Positions 23,430 to 32,134 of a stretch of DNA of 64,000 nt are shown here, one piece after another. Numbering within the stretch: position 1 is the stretch's first letter; each line of letters opens with the position of its first letter. Origin of the DNA: Paenibacillus sp. JJ-223. GTDB lineage: Bacteria > Bacillota > Bacilli > Paenibacillales > Paenibacillaceae. The stretch spans positions 122,177-186,176 of the forward strand of contig NZ_CAKMMP010000016.1 of assembly GCF_927798175.1 (NCBI RefSeq). Direction: 5' to 3'. Under the pieces are notes generated by a model, which searched no databases, was not told the origin of the DNA, and was given only the letters and a program-made list of their open reading frames with translations. The position numbers and the translations under genes are program-made.

Positions 23430-24527
23430 TTATTTATCCGCACTTACATTGCTGAATGGCTCGCTGCCCTTCGGCAGGATTTCTTTGTACGTAAACGGGA
23501 ATTCCGGGAATCCTTGCGCATACGCCGTGTACTCATACAGTTGGAAGAAGACCACGATGCCCGTAGGCGTTACATAGAAATCCTGATCCTTGTTCAATCC
23601 TTTGTAGCCATCGAGGTAACCACCCAGCGCTTTCAGTTGTTCCCCTACCTTTTTGCCAATCGTCTGACGCATGGAAGCATTGTTTTGCAGCACGTCATCG
23701 AGGCTCAATGCCTTGCCCGTGTCTAACGCAAACGTATGACCGGTGCGAGTCGTCATGCCATGTGCGCCCGCATAATCTTCATAACGTTCGGTAATCAGCC
23801 CAAGCACGCCGTTTTCATTATAAGTAACCACATACGAGCTTTGGAAGCCGTATGGGCGGTTGGCTTCAGGCGCCCCGATTTCTTTAACTTGATTTTTGAA
23901 GCTTGCCACAAACGCGTCGGATTCGTCCTTCAGCACTTTATTGATCGCCTTTTCGGCGTTCGCATTGGCCAGCCCGCTCACCTGAGGGTACTTAATATCC
24001 ACCGTGGCGTTTTTCAACGTTACTTTCGTTGTTGCCGATTTAACAACGATGTTGTTTTGCTTCACTTTGCTCAGGGTCAGTGTTTTGGTTTTGACATCCC
24101 AATCACCCTGTACGCCCAGATAATCTCTCATGGCAGAGAACGGAATGTACAAACGACCTTGAATCAGCTTCGCTTCCACCGGCGTATAGTAGTCATTGAC
24201 ATAAACGATGTTCTCGCCATCCGATTTAACGATTCTCATTGTATTATTAGCTGCCGAGAGGGAATACTCTTTCTTCTTTGCATCATATTTAAGCGTGCCG
24301 CCCGCTACATCCTTCACGGCTGTAAGGGATACCCACGTCGAACCGTTTTGCAGAAGCCCTTTTTGCGAGAGTGTTTTTCCGCCGGATTTCAACGTTACTT
24401 CAGCAGGAGCTGATACCTTCGAGGTCACCGATGCCGCCTGAACGGAATGGTCCAGCCATACCGAGCTGCCTCCCAACATTACGCCTGCCGCCAACAACGC
24501 ACTTGTCCATTTTTTCAAAGATGTCAT
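23430..24527 (-). CDS. Secreted protein: copper-amine-oxidase-like N-domain plus DUF4163/DUF3298
   Basis: A 365-residue exported protein. The signal peptide (SLKKWTSALLAAGVMLGGSS) is followed by a copper-amine-oxidase-N-like module of about 100 residues (VSLTAVKDVAGG, YIPFSAMRDYLGV). The C-terminal part has a DUF4163-like stretch (VDIKYPQVSGLAN.. EKAINKVLKDES) and a DUF3298-like end (VTPTGIVVFFQLYEYTAYAQG), as in the extracellular halves of RsiV and PdaC. Those relatives bind lysozyme or act on peptidoglycan; this one lacks a membrane anchor or deacetylase domain. ATG 24527 has GAGAGGAG upstream. A cell-envelope role is inferred. Confidence 0.8.
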   Translation of the reverse strand: MTSLKKWTSALLAAGVMLGGSSVWLDHSVQAASVTSKVSAPAEVTLKSGGKTLSQKGLLQNGSTWVSLTAVKDVAGGTLKYDAKKKEYSLSAANNTMRIVKSDGENIVYVNDYYTPVEAKLIQGRLYIPFSAMRDYLGVQGDWDVKTKTLTLSKVKQNNIVVKSATTKVTLKNATVDIKYPQVSGLANANAEKAINKVLKDESDAFVASFKNQVKEIGAPEANRPYGFQSSYVVTYNENGVLGLITERYEDYAGAHGMTTRTGHTFALDTGKALSLDDVLQNNASMRQTIGKKVGEQLKALGGYLDGYKGLNKDQDFYVTPTGIVVFFQLYEYTAYAQGFPEFPFTYKEILPKGSEPFSNVSADK

Positions 24528-24837
24528 ATATAAAAACTCCTCTCCCATGATCCCATCGAGTTATATTGCGTATGTAATGATGAATCGTATATCTCATACG
24601 CTCACCTCTTCATTATAATTAACCCTATTCAGGAAAGGTTTACATCTCCAGTTACAATATTGTTCGATCCGGACGCCGTTCATGAATATTTTGTCACGAA
24701 CAAACGCACAAAAACGATACCAATGGACCGGATTACTTTCCACAACGTCCAGCAGCTTCTCACAACTATCCCTTCTAGGATAACCCTCACTGTTATTTTT
24801 CGAAGGATAACGGTCCGACCACCTCCGAACAACATAA
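24528..24837. other. Intergenic region upstream of the DUF3298 gene
   Basis: About 310 bp with AT-rich stretches near 24600-24680. It probably contains the promoter of the secreted protein. I see no gene here. Confidence 0.45.
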
Positions 24838-24882
24838 ATGGACCATAACTTCCGGAATTCTGCTTCCGAAGCGATGGTCCAT
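24838..24882 (-). terminator. Hairpin downstream of the SIMPL gene
   Basis: A 9-bp perfect outer stem ATGGACCAT/ATGGTCCAT with an inner GGAA/TTCC stem, followed on the minus strand by TTTATG. Terminator-like with a weak U-tract. Confidence 0.5.
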
Positions 24883-24908
24883 AAAATGGCCTACCTAGTG
24901 TGAAATTC

Positions 24909-25664
24909 CTATTTCATTTCATACGTAATGCTCAGTGTCGTATTCACTTTTACCAGACCTGTTTCAACAGCCGTGCCTGCTTCAGCATCCGCGCTTGATT
25001 TGGAAAAGGAGCTTTCCGTCGCATACAATACCGGAGCTACCGCATCGCCTTGCGTTACGGACAATACCGAGCCCAGTTGGCGTTTGACTGCTTTTGCGAT
25101 CGCCGCAGCTTTTACGTCGGCATTGGCCACAGCTTTTTCAATGACTTGAGCTTCGTATTTCTCCGGGCTCTCTACCGTGAAACGGATGTTGTCGATGCTG
25201 TTCGCGCCTGCTTGGGAAGCGTCATCCAGCAGCTCACCAACCTTGTCCAGCTCGCGATACGTTACGGAGAGCGTGTGGTATGCCGTATATCCTTTAACTT
25301 TTTGCCCGTCTTTCTCCGAATACGTGTAGTTAGGTTGTACATAGAATTGATCGGTTTGAATGTCGTCCGCACTGATTTTCCACGTGTTTTTCAACAGGTT
25401 GATCACTTTGTTGATTTTGGCAGCCGTCGCTTTCTGCGCCGATGCAGCCGTCTCTGCCGTGCTGCTCACGCCGATCGACAAATACGCCACGTCAGGCTTC
25501 ACCTGAATTTCGCCTTTACCCACAACGTTAATGGTGTTTTGCTGTATTCCTTGTACCTCGGCTGCGTAAACATAACTTCCAGGCGCTACCCAAGCCGTTC
25601 CTCCTACCATCAACGTCCCTGCCACCATTACCGCAGCCAGCGGTTTCAACCACGTTTTACCCAT
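24909..25664 (-). CDS. SIMPL-domain (DUF541) secreted protein
   Basis: A protein of about 251 residues. A signal peptide (KPLAAVMVAGTLMVGGTAW) precedes a SIMPL/DUF541 domain: INVVGKGEIQVKPDVAYLSIGV at the start and the repeated pattern (DDIQTDQFYVQPNYTY, LDDASQAGANSIDNIRFTVE) typical of YggE-like proteins. The family is linked to oxidative stress or envelope maintenance, but no biochemical activity is firmly known. ATG 25664 has AGGAGG 8 bases upstream. It is adjacent to another secreted protein on the same strand. Confidence 0.88.
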   Translation of the reverse strand: MGKTWLKPLAAVMVAGTLMVGGTAWVAPGSYVYAAEVQGIQQNTINVVGKGEIQVKPDVAYLSIGVSSTAETAASAQKATAAKINKVINLLKNTWKISADDIQTDQFYVQPNYTYSEKDGQKVKGYTAYHTLSVTYRELDKVGELLDDASQAGANSIDNIRFTVESPEKYEAQVIEKAVANADVKAAAIAKAVKRQLGSVLSVTQGDAVAPVLYATESSFSKSSADAEAGTAVETGLVKVNTTLSITYEMK

Positions 25665-25767
25665 CACAATAGCCTCCTCGAAGTATACTATTTCATTTCA
25701 GAATCGGTTTGATACTTCTACAGACGAAGCGACTGCCAAAATGTTGCAGGACAATCCCCTTAAACGC

Positions 25768-25793
25768 AAAAAAAAGCCCCTTTCGGGGCTTCT
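25768..25793 (-). terminator. Terminator after the HPr-like gene
   Basis: On the minus strand AAGCCCCGAAAGGGGCTT followed by eight T, 19 bases after the stop. Confidence 0.92.
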
Positions 25794-25811
25794 TCCTACG
25801 TTCAGGCTATC

Positions 25812-26081
25812 TTATTGGTTCTCAAGCTCTTCCTTGCTTACCAGGCTAACTAAAGCGTTTACAGCCTGTTCGGCGTCCGCGCCTTCGGCACTAATTTGGA
25901 TTTCCGTACCAGTGCTGATCGCAAGGCTCATGATCCCCATAATGCTTTTCGCGTTAACTTTCTTGTCTTCTTTCTCAACAAACACTTCAGAAGAATACTT
26001 ATTCGCTTCTTGAACGAACAATGCAGCAGGTCTGGCATGGAGACCCGTTTTCAAACGGACTACTACCGGGTGCTTTGTCAT
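25812..26081 (-). CDS. HPr-family phosphocarrier (in the crh position, but with His15)
   Basis: An 89-residue HPr fold. Its sequence TGLHARPAALF has His at position 15, the PTS phosphorylation site, and KSIMGIM has Ser at 46, the HprK target. In Bacillus the gene after whiA is crh, whose product carries Gln15 and cannot act in the PTS. The protein here could work in both PTS transport and CcpA signalling. A GGGGGG site precedes ATG 26081. It is last in rapZ-glmR-whiA-hpr and may have an extra promoter in the 137-bp gap. Confidence 0.9.
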   Translation of the reverse strand: MTKHPVVVRLKTGLHARPAALFVQEANKYSSEVFVEKEDKKVNAKSIMGIMSLAISTGTEIQISAEGADAEQAVNALVSLVSKEELENQ

Positions 26082-26218
26082 ATAACTTACCCCCCTATAG
26101 GAAATCTGGACATTAAATACACAATTATATTTATAGCAATTATACCATTAACCCGTGAAGGAAACTACAAAAAAAACATTGGACAATCCCAAAAGATTCC
26201 GCAGCTTCCCTCCACGCG

Positions 26219-27157
26219 TTAACCATGGCGTTCACTTCGTACTTTCTCAGCCAGTTCATCGATCTTGCGCAGCCGGTGATTCACTCCGGATTTGCTTACC
26301 GTTCCTTTGAGCAGCTCGCCCACTTCCTTCAGGTTGATGTCGGGATGCGCAAGCCTAACTTCAGCCACCTCCCGAAGTTTCTCGGGCAGCGCTTCAAGGC
26401 CGATCTCCTTCTGCAGCAGCTTGATGTTATCGATTTGCCTTACCGCGGCGCCGATCGTTTTGTTCAGGTTGGCCGTTTCGCAATTGACGATCCGGTTTAC
26501 GGAGTTGCGCATATCGCGCATGATGCGTACGTCCTCGAACTTGAACAACGCCTGATGCGCCCCGATGATGCTGAGCAGTTCAATGATTTTCTCGCCTTCC
26601 TTGATGTATAGGATGAATCCTTTTTTCCTTTCTATACACCGGGCGTTCAGATGAAACTCATTCGCCAAATCCACCAAGGCCTGGCAGTGCTCTTCGTACA
26701 TGGATGCAATCTCCAAGTGATAGGAGGAGCCTTCCGGATTGTTGACCGATCCCCCGGCCAAGAATGCTCCGCGAAGGTATGCGCGTTTACAGCAATTTTT
26801 TTTCAGCAATTCCCGATTAATGCCTGGCGTGAACAGGAAACCTTCCGACACGATGTACAGTTCCTTCAAAATCTCCTGAACCATGGACGGAATCCGAACA
26901 ATATACACATTGTTCTTTTTCAGCCTCATTTTTTTGCGAACGAGCAGTTCCGTATGCACCGGAAAGTGCTTTTTGAGCAAAGAGTATGCACGGCGCGCAA
27001 TGGCGGCATTCTCCGTCGAAATATCCAATATGACTTTTCTATTCGATAGCTGCACCGCACCAAGCATACGGATAAGGGCTGAAAGTTCCGCCTTTTCGCA
27101 GCACGGCTCGCTTTCGATCAGCGTTAATTCTTTTTTGGTCTGTGCTGCAAACGACAT
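26219..27157 (-). CDS. whiA: DNA-binding protein WhiA
   Basis: A 312-residue protein with an N-terminal LAGLIDADG-like domain (CCKRAYLRGAFLAGGSVNNP near residue 123) and a C-terminal helix-turn-helix (LKEVGELLKGTVSKSGVNHRLRKI). WhiA affects cell division and chromosome segregation in Bacillus and sporulation in Streptomyces. The gene starts inside the ribosome-site region formed by the end of glmR, so the genes are coupled. The rapZ-glmR-whiA order is conserved in Firmicutes. Confidence 0.95.
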   Translation of the reverse strand: MSFAAQTKKELTLIESEPCCEKAELSALIRMLGAVQLSNRKVILDISTENAAIARRAYSLLKKHFPVHTELLVRKKMRLKKNNVYIVRIPSMVQEILKELYIVSEGFLFTPGINRELLKKNCCKRAYLRGAFLAGGSVNNPEGSSYHLEIASMYEEHCQALVDLANEFHLNARCIERKKGFILYIKEGEKIIELLSIIGAHQALFKFEDVRIMRDMRNSVNRIVNCETANLNKTIGAAVRQIDNIKLLQKEIGLEALPEKLREVAEVRLAHPDINLKEVGELLKGTVSKSGVNHRLRKIDELAEKVRSERHG

Positions 27158-27163
27158 GAGACT

Positions 27164-28150
27164 TCACCTCTTCCGTAACATCCAATTTTGTACCAGCTGG
27201 AAAATATGATGGCTGAGTTTCTCAGCATCGTGGCGCAGATAAGTCCGGAACAGAACCAGCGTATCCGCAACTACCTGATAGCCTGCGCTTTTCAGGACAT
27301 TCATATCCAGAACGACCGGTTTTGATCCCTTTTCTGCATATCTATTCTGAACTTGCAGCGGAATATCACCATTATTTACGATGACATAGTCAAAAAGCTG
27401 GTGCCCGACATGATCATATACGGCTTTAAGGTGATCGCTCACCGTATAATCGTCGGTTTCCCCAGGCTGCGTCATCACATTGCATATAAACAATTTTACC
27501 GCATTGGCCTCAACGACCGCTTCGGCCAGTTTCGGGACAAGCAGATTAGGCAAAATGCTCGTATACAAACTCCCTGGTCCGATCAGAATGGCGTCGGCTT
27601 GACGGATGGCCTCGACGGCCTCTGGCAACGGCTCCACGTGATCCGGTTCAAGGAAAACACGTTTGATCCGTCCCCCGGCCTCGGGGATTTTCGATTCGCC
27701 CGTAATAATCGTACCATCTTCCATCTCGGCATGCAGCACAACGGCCTGCCCGGCAGCAGGAAGAACCTGCCCGCGAACGGCAAACACGCGGCTAAGCTCC
27801 CGCACTGCGGTTACGAAGTCGCCCGAAATATCCGTCATGGCAGCCAAAATCAGGTTGCCCAGGCTGTGGCCTGCAAGCCCCGAGCCTGTATTGAAACGAT
27901 AGCTGAGCATATCCGAAAGCAATGGCTCCACATCGGCCAGCGCAGTGAGCACATTGCGAATGTCGCCCGGAGGCGGCATTTGCAGCTCATTGCGCAGGAT
28001 GCCGGAGCTTCCGCCGTCATCGGCAACCGTGACGATGGCCGTGATGTCCATCGGTTTTTCCTTCAAGCCGCGCAGCATCACAGACAATCCCGTTCCGCCG
28101 CCCATGACGACAATTCTCGGACGTTCTCTTCGTGGTCCGGCCTCTTTCAT
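27164..28150 (-). CDS. glmR: Gluconeogenesis/cell-envelope factor GlmR (YvcK)
   Basis: A 328-residue CofD-like Rossmann protein. RIVVMGGGTGLSVMLRGLK is at the N-terminus and VTVADDGGSSGILR near residue 40. GlmR binds UDP-GlcNAc and stimulates GlmS, directing carbon to cell-wall precursors, and is required on gluconeogenic substrates. It overlaps the genomic context of RapZ, which regulates the same step in other bacteria. The start ATG 28150 has GAGGGTGAAGGG upstream; rapZ ends 13 bp upstream. Confidence 0.95.
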   Translation of the reverse strand: MKEAGPRRERPRIVVMGGGTGLSVMLRGLKEKPMDITAIVTVADDGGSSGILRNELQMPPPGDIRNVLTALADVEPLLSDMLSYRFNTGSGLAGHSLGNLILAAMTDISGDFVTAVRELSRVFAVRGQVLPAAGQAVVLHAEMEDGTIITGESKIPEAGGRIKRVFLEPDHVEPLPEAVEAIRQADAILIGPGSLYTSILPNLLVPKLAEAVVEANAVKLFICNVMTQPGETDDYTVSDHLKAVYDHVGHQLFDYVIVNNGDIPLQVQNRYAEKGSKPVVLDMNVLKSAGYQVVADTLVLFRTYLRHDAEKLSHHIFQLVQNWMLRKR

Positions 28151-28163
28151 CCCTTCACCCTCT

Positions 28164-29063
28164 TCAATGACGATCCCGATCAGCGTCGCGGTGACTCACC
28201 GTCACAGCCTCGGTTTCGCTGGTACCCAGCATTTTGCCCAAATATTCCGAGATCGCGACAGAACGGTGTTTCCCGCCCGTGCAGCCGATTCCGATTATGA
28301 CTTGGCTCTTGCCTTCCTTTTTGTACTGCGGAATCAAAAAGTGCAGCATATCGAGCAATTTGGTCAGGAACGACTGCGTTTCGGGCCATTTCATGACGTA
28401 TTCATACACTTCGCTGTTCTGACCCGTGTTTGGACGCAAATGATCAATGTAATGCGGATTTGGCAGGAAACGAACATCGAATACAAGGTCTGCGTCAATT
28501 GGAATGCCGTATTTGAATCCGAATGACGTGATGTTTACTGACAGCATATTGCTTTCCAGATGGGAAAAACGGGAAATGATCCGCTCTTTCAACTGAGCCG
28601 GTTTCAACGTGCTTGTATTCAGTACCTGTGTCGCCGAAGTTTTGAGTTCCTCCAGCATTTTTCGTTCAAGCCGTATGCCGTCCAGCGGCATGCCTTCAGG
28701 CGCAAGCGGGTGTCTGCGCCGGCTCTCTTTATAGCGCTGTACAAGCACGGAATCGGTCGCATCCAGGAACAGAATTTCGCAGTGGATCGTAAAATGATCC
28801 TTGATGTAACTTAAGGACTCGGACAGCGCCGTAAAGAACTCCCGTCCCCTCAGATCGATCACCAGCGCCACTTTGCCGATTTTGCCGTTCGATTGCTCGA
28901 TCAGCTCCGCGAATTTCGGAATCAGCACGGGCGGCAGGTTGTCGACGCAGAAAAAGCCGAGATCCTCCAAACTTTGCACCGCAATGGTTTTACCCGCTCC
29001 GGACATGCCCGTAATGATAATGAGCGTGGCGCTTTTGCCCGATGAAACTTCACTCTCAAGCAT
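28164..29063 (-). CDS. rapZ: RapZ/YvcJ nucleotide-binding protein
   Basis: A 299-residue P-loop protein. Walker A GMSGAGKTIAV is near residue 18, and FLDATDSVLVQRYKESRRRHPLA and GCTGGKHRSVAISEYLG near the C-terminus are the conserved RapZ blocks. The family links cell-wall amino-sugar status to gene expression; YvcJ in Bacillus affects competence. It is the first gene of rapZ-glmR-whiA-hpr, with a strong AAGGAGGGG site, 51 bp after the start of glcK's stop. Confidence 0.95.
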   Translation of the reverse strand: MLESEVSSGKSATLIIITGMSGAGKTIAVQSLEDLGFFCVDNLPPVLIPKFAELIEQSNGKIGKVALVIDLRGREFFTALSESLSYIKDHFTIHCEILFLDATDSVLVQRYKESRRRHPLAPEGMPLDGIRLERKMLEELKTSATQVLNTSTLKPAQLKERIISRFSHLESNMLSVNITSFGFKYGIPIDADLVFDVRFLPNPHYIDHLRPNTGQNSEVYEYVMKWPETQSFLTKLLDMLHFLIPQYKKEGKSQVIIGIGCTGGKHRSVAISEYLGKMLGTSETEAVTVSHRDADRDRH

Positions 29064-29114
29064 AATGTTCCCCTCCTTATCATATTGCCGCCCTACCGTC
29101 TTGTTGCACGTACA

Positions 29115-30065
29115 CTACGAACGAAGATGAAGACCTGCCGCACCTACGATACCCGCATCATTGCCCAGCGTAGCTTCCAGAATGCGTACGCCTTCCTGCA
29201 GCGGTTCCGGCGTCAATTGGGAAAATACCGAACGCACTTCGTCAAACAGGAAATCCCCAGCTTTGGATACGCCGCCACCGATAATGAACAGTTCCGGGTT
29301 GATGACCGCCGCAACGGCTGCCATGGACTTGCCCAGGTAAAATGCTGCACGGTTCACGATGCGCAGAGCGACTTCATCGCCTGCTTTGGCAGCGTCGAAC
29401 ACTTCTTTTGCCGCAATCTTGTCAACCAGTGCCAGCGACGTATGATCGCCGCGCTCCACCGCATCTTTCGCCATGCGAATGATTCCCGTCGCGGAGGAAA
29501 CGGTTTCCACGCACCCCATCTTGCCGCATCCGCACTGGATCGCTTCCAGATCAGGCACCACGCTGATGTGTCCCAGCTCCCCTGCCATGCCGGAGAAGCC
29601 TTGATAGATTTTGCCGTTCAGGATCAATCCCCCGCCTACACCCGTACCGAGTGTATAGCAGACGCAATTGTCCACGCCTTTACCGGCCCCGGCCCATGCC
29701 TCGCCAAGTGCAGCCACGTTTGCATCGTTATCTATTTTGACCGGCTTGCCCAAACGTTCCTCCAAAATGGAACGAATGGCCACATTCCGAAATCCGATGT
29801 TAGGGGCCAGAACGATAATGCCCTCGCGTACATTGGTGAAACCGGCCACGCCGGCTCCTACACCCTGAAGCTGATCCCAGCTGTATGGGGACTCGGCAAC
29901 GATATGACGGACATATTTCTCAATGTTGTCGACAACGCGGTCCACGCCCTGACTCACTTCTGTCGGCCCTTCGTACGTATGCAAAAGCTGACCTTGATCA
30001 TCGCATATACCGACCTTGATTGCTGTTCCGCCGAGATCGACCCCAACGTAGATTTTCTCAGACAT
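29115..30065 (-). CDS. glcK: Glucokinase (ROK family)
   Basis: A 316-residue ROK kinase. The phosphate-binding motif YVGVDLGGTAIKVG is at the start, and the ROK zinc signature CGCGKMGCVE at about residue 183. ROK glucokinases phosphorylate free cytoplasmic glucose released from disaccharides. The ATG is at 30065. It lies just upstream of rapZ on the same strand, so it may be co-transcribed with the carbon-partitioning genes. Confidence 0.93.
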   Translation of the reverse strand: MSEKIYVGVDLGGTAIKVGICDDQGQLLHTYEGPTEVSQGVDRVVDNIEKYVRHIVAESPYSWDQLQGVGAGVAGFTNVREGIIVLAPNIGFRNVAIRSILEERLGKPVKIDNDANVAALGEAWAGAGKGVDNCVCYTLGTGVGGGLILNGKIYQGFSGMAGELGHISVVPDLEAIQCGCGKMGCVETVSSATGIIRMAKDAVERGDHTSLALVDKIAAKEVFDAAKAGDEVALRIVNRAAFYLGKSMAAVAAVINPELFIIGGGVSKAGDFLFDEVRSVFSQLTPEPLQEGVRILEATLGNDAGIVGAAGLHLRS

Positions 30066-30321
30066 GCTGCAAGCCACCTTTATCTATCTAAAATAGTTTA
30101 TCCTACCTACCAACTATAATTGAAGGATACCCCGGGGTCAAGACGATAGAAACTGTGATAGAACGCGTTCCGAGCCCTCTTGTGAGCCGCATCACAGCTC
30201 TGCCGAAACACCCCTTTTCACCCTCCTTCTTTTATTCAAACGCAAGCTCGCCCTTCCGGCACCATGCTGCCGGCAGCCTCAACTCATGATATTGCCCAAT
30301 CATTCGTTCCATGCCCAAAAC
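30066..30321. other. Intergenic region between divergent glcK and the second ABC operon
   Basis: About 255 bp. A CCCCGGGG palindrome lies near 30131. No gene is visible; the glcK promoter should be here. Confidence 0.45.
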
Positions 30322-30387
30322 ATGACAGTTGTCATCCGAATGTCATGACAACCCTTACTAATGTCACGTCCTCTCATTTCGTATGAT
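30322..30387 (+). promoter_or_regulatory. Operator and promoter of the second ABC/two-component operon
   Basis: The palindrome ATGACA-GT-TGTCAT (30322-30335) is followed by TGTCATGACA (30341-30350) and another TGTCA (30362-30366). A TATGAT -10 lies at 30382-30387 with no good -35, consistent with activation. The TGACA-N2-TGTCA core is identical to that upstream of the paralogous operon at 9092-9103. Confidence 0.6.
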
Positions 30388-30429
30388 GAAATCAGCCATT
30401 AGAACTGAACAAAAGGACGTGAATCCATA

Positions 30430-31380
30430 ATGAAACCGGCAGTGATCCAGCTTGATCATGTGAGTAAACGATTTGGAAGCAAACATGCCGTGGGCGATAT
30501 ATCTCTCCACGTGGAACAAGGAACGGTTGTGGCCATCCTGGGCCCCAACGGAGCAGGCAAAACGACGACGATCCGAATGATGCTCGGCCTCTCCACCCCT
30601 ACCTCGGGCCGCATCACGGTGCTCGGCAAAGCGCCCGAAGACAAGGCCGTCCGCCAAAAAATCGGCGTCATGCTCCAGGACGTAAGCGTCATGGACGGTA
30701 TTACCGTCCGCGAAATGATCAACCTGGTGCGCGGCTACTATCCCTCCCCGCTCGATGCGGAACAGATCATGCAGCTTACCGGCTTGCAGCCGAAAGACAT
30801 GAACAAGCGCGCAGAGAAGCTGTCCGGCGGCCAAAAGCGCAGCCTGGGTTTTGCTTTGGCGATGGCGGGAGATCCGGAAGTGCTCTTCTTCGACGAACCG
30901 ACCGTCGGCCTGGATGCGGAAGCCCGCAGACATTTCTGGAACCATGTACGCGAACTGGCGGGAAGGGGAAAGACCGTTATTTTCACCACCCACTATCTTC
31001 AGGAGGCGGACGAAGCTGCCGATCGTATTATCTTGTTCCATAATGGCAAGGTTGCAGCGGACGGAACGCCTGACAGCATCAAAGCGGGAATGTCCCGGCG
31101 CACGCTGTCTTTCGCCATCTCGGATCCATTAAAGACCGAAAGCAGCCCGAGCAGCTCACCTGAGCCTTCGCCGAATATGCGCAAACTCGTGGAGGATCTG
31201 CCCGGCGTGGACCAAATCGAATACAAGAAAGGTCGCTGCGTTCTGTACGCCGGCGATACCGATGCACTGATTCGCCAAATTGTGGAGCGTCAGCTTCCGG
31301 TGCGGGACATCCGCATTGAAGCCGGACAGCTCGATGAAGCTTATGCCCAATTCGTCGAAACCCTGAAGGAGGACGTTTAA
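30430..31380 (+). CDS. ABC transporter ATP-binding protein
   Basis: A 316-residue ABC ATPase. Walker A GPNGAGKTTTI, signature LSGGQKRSLG, Walker B VLFFDEPTVGLD and the switch His in FTTHYLQEADEA are all present. A Ser/Pro-rich insert (SSPSSSPEPSPNM) sits in the C-terminal extension, near residue 240. It is the first gene of a plus-strand ABC-permease-kinase-regulator operon, closely similar in layout and sequence to the minus-strand set at 5537-8990. Confidence 0.92.
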   Translation: MKPAVIQLDHVSKRFGSKHAVGDISLHVEQGTVVAILGPNGAGKTTTIRMMLGLSTPTSGRITVLGKAPEDKAVRQKIGVMLQDVSVMDGITVREMINLVRGYYPSPLDAEQIMQLTGLQPKDMNKRAEKLSGGQKRSLGFALAMAGDPEVLFFDEPTVGLDAEARRHFWNHVRELAGRGKTVIFTTHYLQEADEAADRIILFHNGKVAADGTPDSIKAGMSRRTLSFAISDPLKTESSPSSSPEPSPNMRKLVEDLPGVDQIEYKKGRCVLYAGDTDALIRQIVERQLPVRDIRIEAGQLDEAYAQFVETLKEDV

Positions 31381-31381
31381 C

Positions 31382-32125
31382 ATGTCGATGTCGATGCTGA
31401 TTGCCCAATCCAAAGTCGAAATGCTCCGCATGTCGCGCAACGTTTATTTTGTATTCTGGTCCCTGATGATCCCGGTTGCGTTCTATGTGCTGTACACCCG
31501 AATCTTCGATACGGGCACCAGCGATGCGGAAGCGTGGAACGCGCATTACCTGATGTCCATGACCTGTTTCAGCATCATGGGTTCCTCCATCATGACGCTG
31601 GGCATCCGGCTCGTACAGGAACGCGCACACGGCTGGTCAACCTTCCTGCAGGTCACTCCGCTGCCAGGCTCCATCTACTTCGCCGGTAAAATGGTCGGCC
31701 AGACCGCCATTCATCTTTGCTCCATCGTCATCATTTTTACCGCCGGCTACCTCATCAACGGCGTAGAACTGACTGCCTCTCAATGGATCGGCTCCGCGCT
31801 GTGGATTCTCGCCGGATCGCTGCCGTTTCTGGCGCTTGGCACCTGCATCGGCACATTCCGCCGGGTTGACACGGCGAGCGGCTTGAGCAACATGCTGTAC
31901 TTGGCGCTTGCCCTGCTCGGAGGCATGTGGATGCCGCTGGACGTTATGCCCGAATGGCTGGCACGCATCGGCAGCTGGCTGCCATCCAACAGCTTTGGCA
32001 ACGGGGCATGGAATATCGCAGCTGGCCAAGCGCCCGCTTTACGCGATATCCTGATTTTGGCGGCATACTTGGCGGGTTTTATGTTACTATCCACATATAT
32101 CCGCAGAAAGCAAAAGGAGGCGTAA
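31382..32125 (+). CDS. ABC-2-type transporter permease
   Basis: A 247-residue membrane protein with six predicted helices, beginning MSMSMLIAQSKVEMLRMSRN. It starts 1 base after the ATPase stop. It is the same length as the permease at 7316-8059 and shares features such as GVFSLM/YLMSMT and WMPL blocks. Substrate unknown. Confidence 0.88.
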   Translation: MSMSMLIAQSKVEMLRMSRNVYFVFWSLMIPVAFYVLYTRIFDTGTSDAEAWNAHYLMSMTCFSIMGSSIMTLGIRLVQERAHGWSTFLQVTPLPGSIYFAGKMVGQTAIHLCSIVIIFTAGYLINGVELTASQWIGSALWILAGSLPFLALGTCIGTFRRVDTASGLSNMLYLALALLGGMWMPLDVMPEWLARIGSWLPSNSFGNGAWNIAAGQAPALRDILILAAYLAGFMLLSTYIRRKQKEA

Positions 32126-32134
32126 CACACACGC

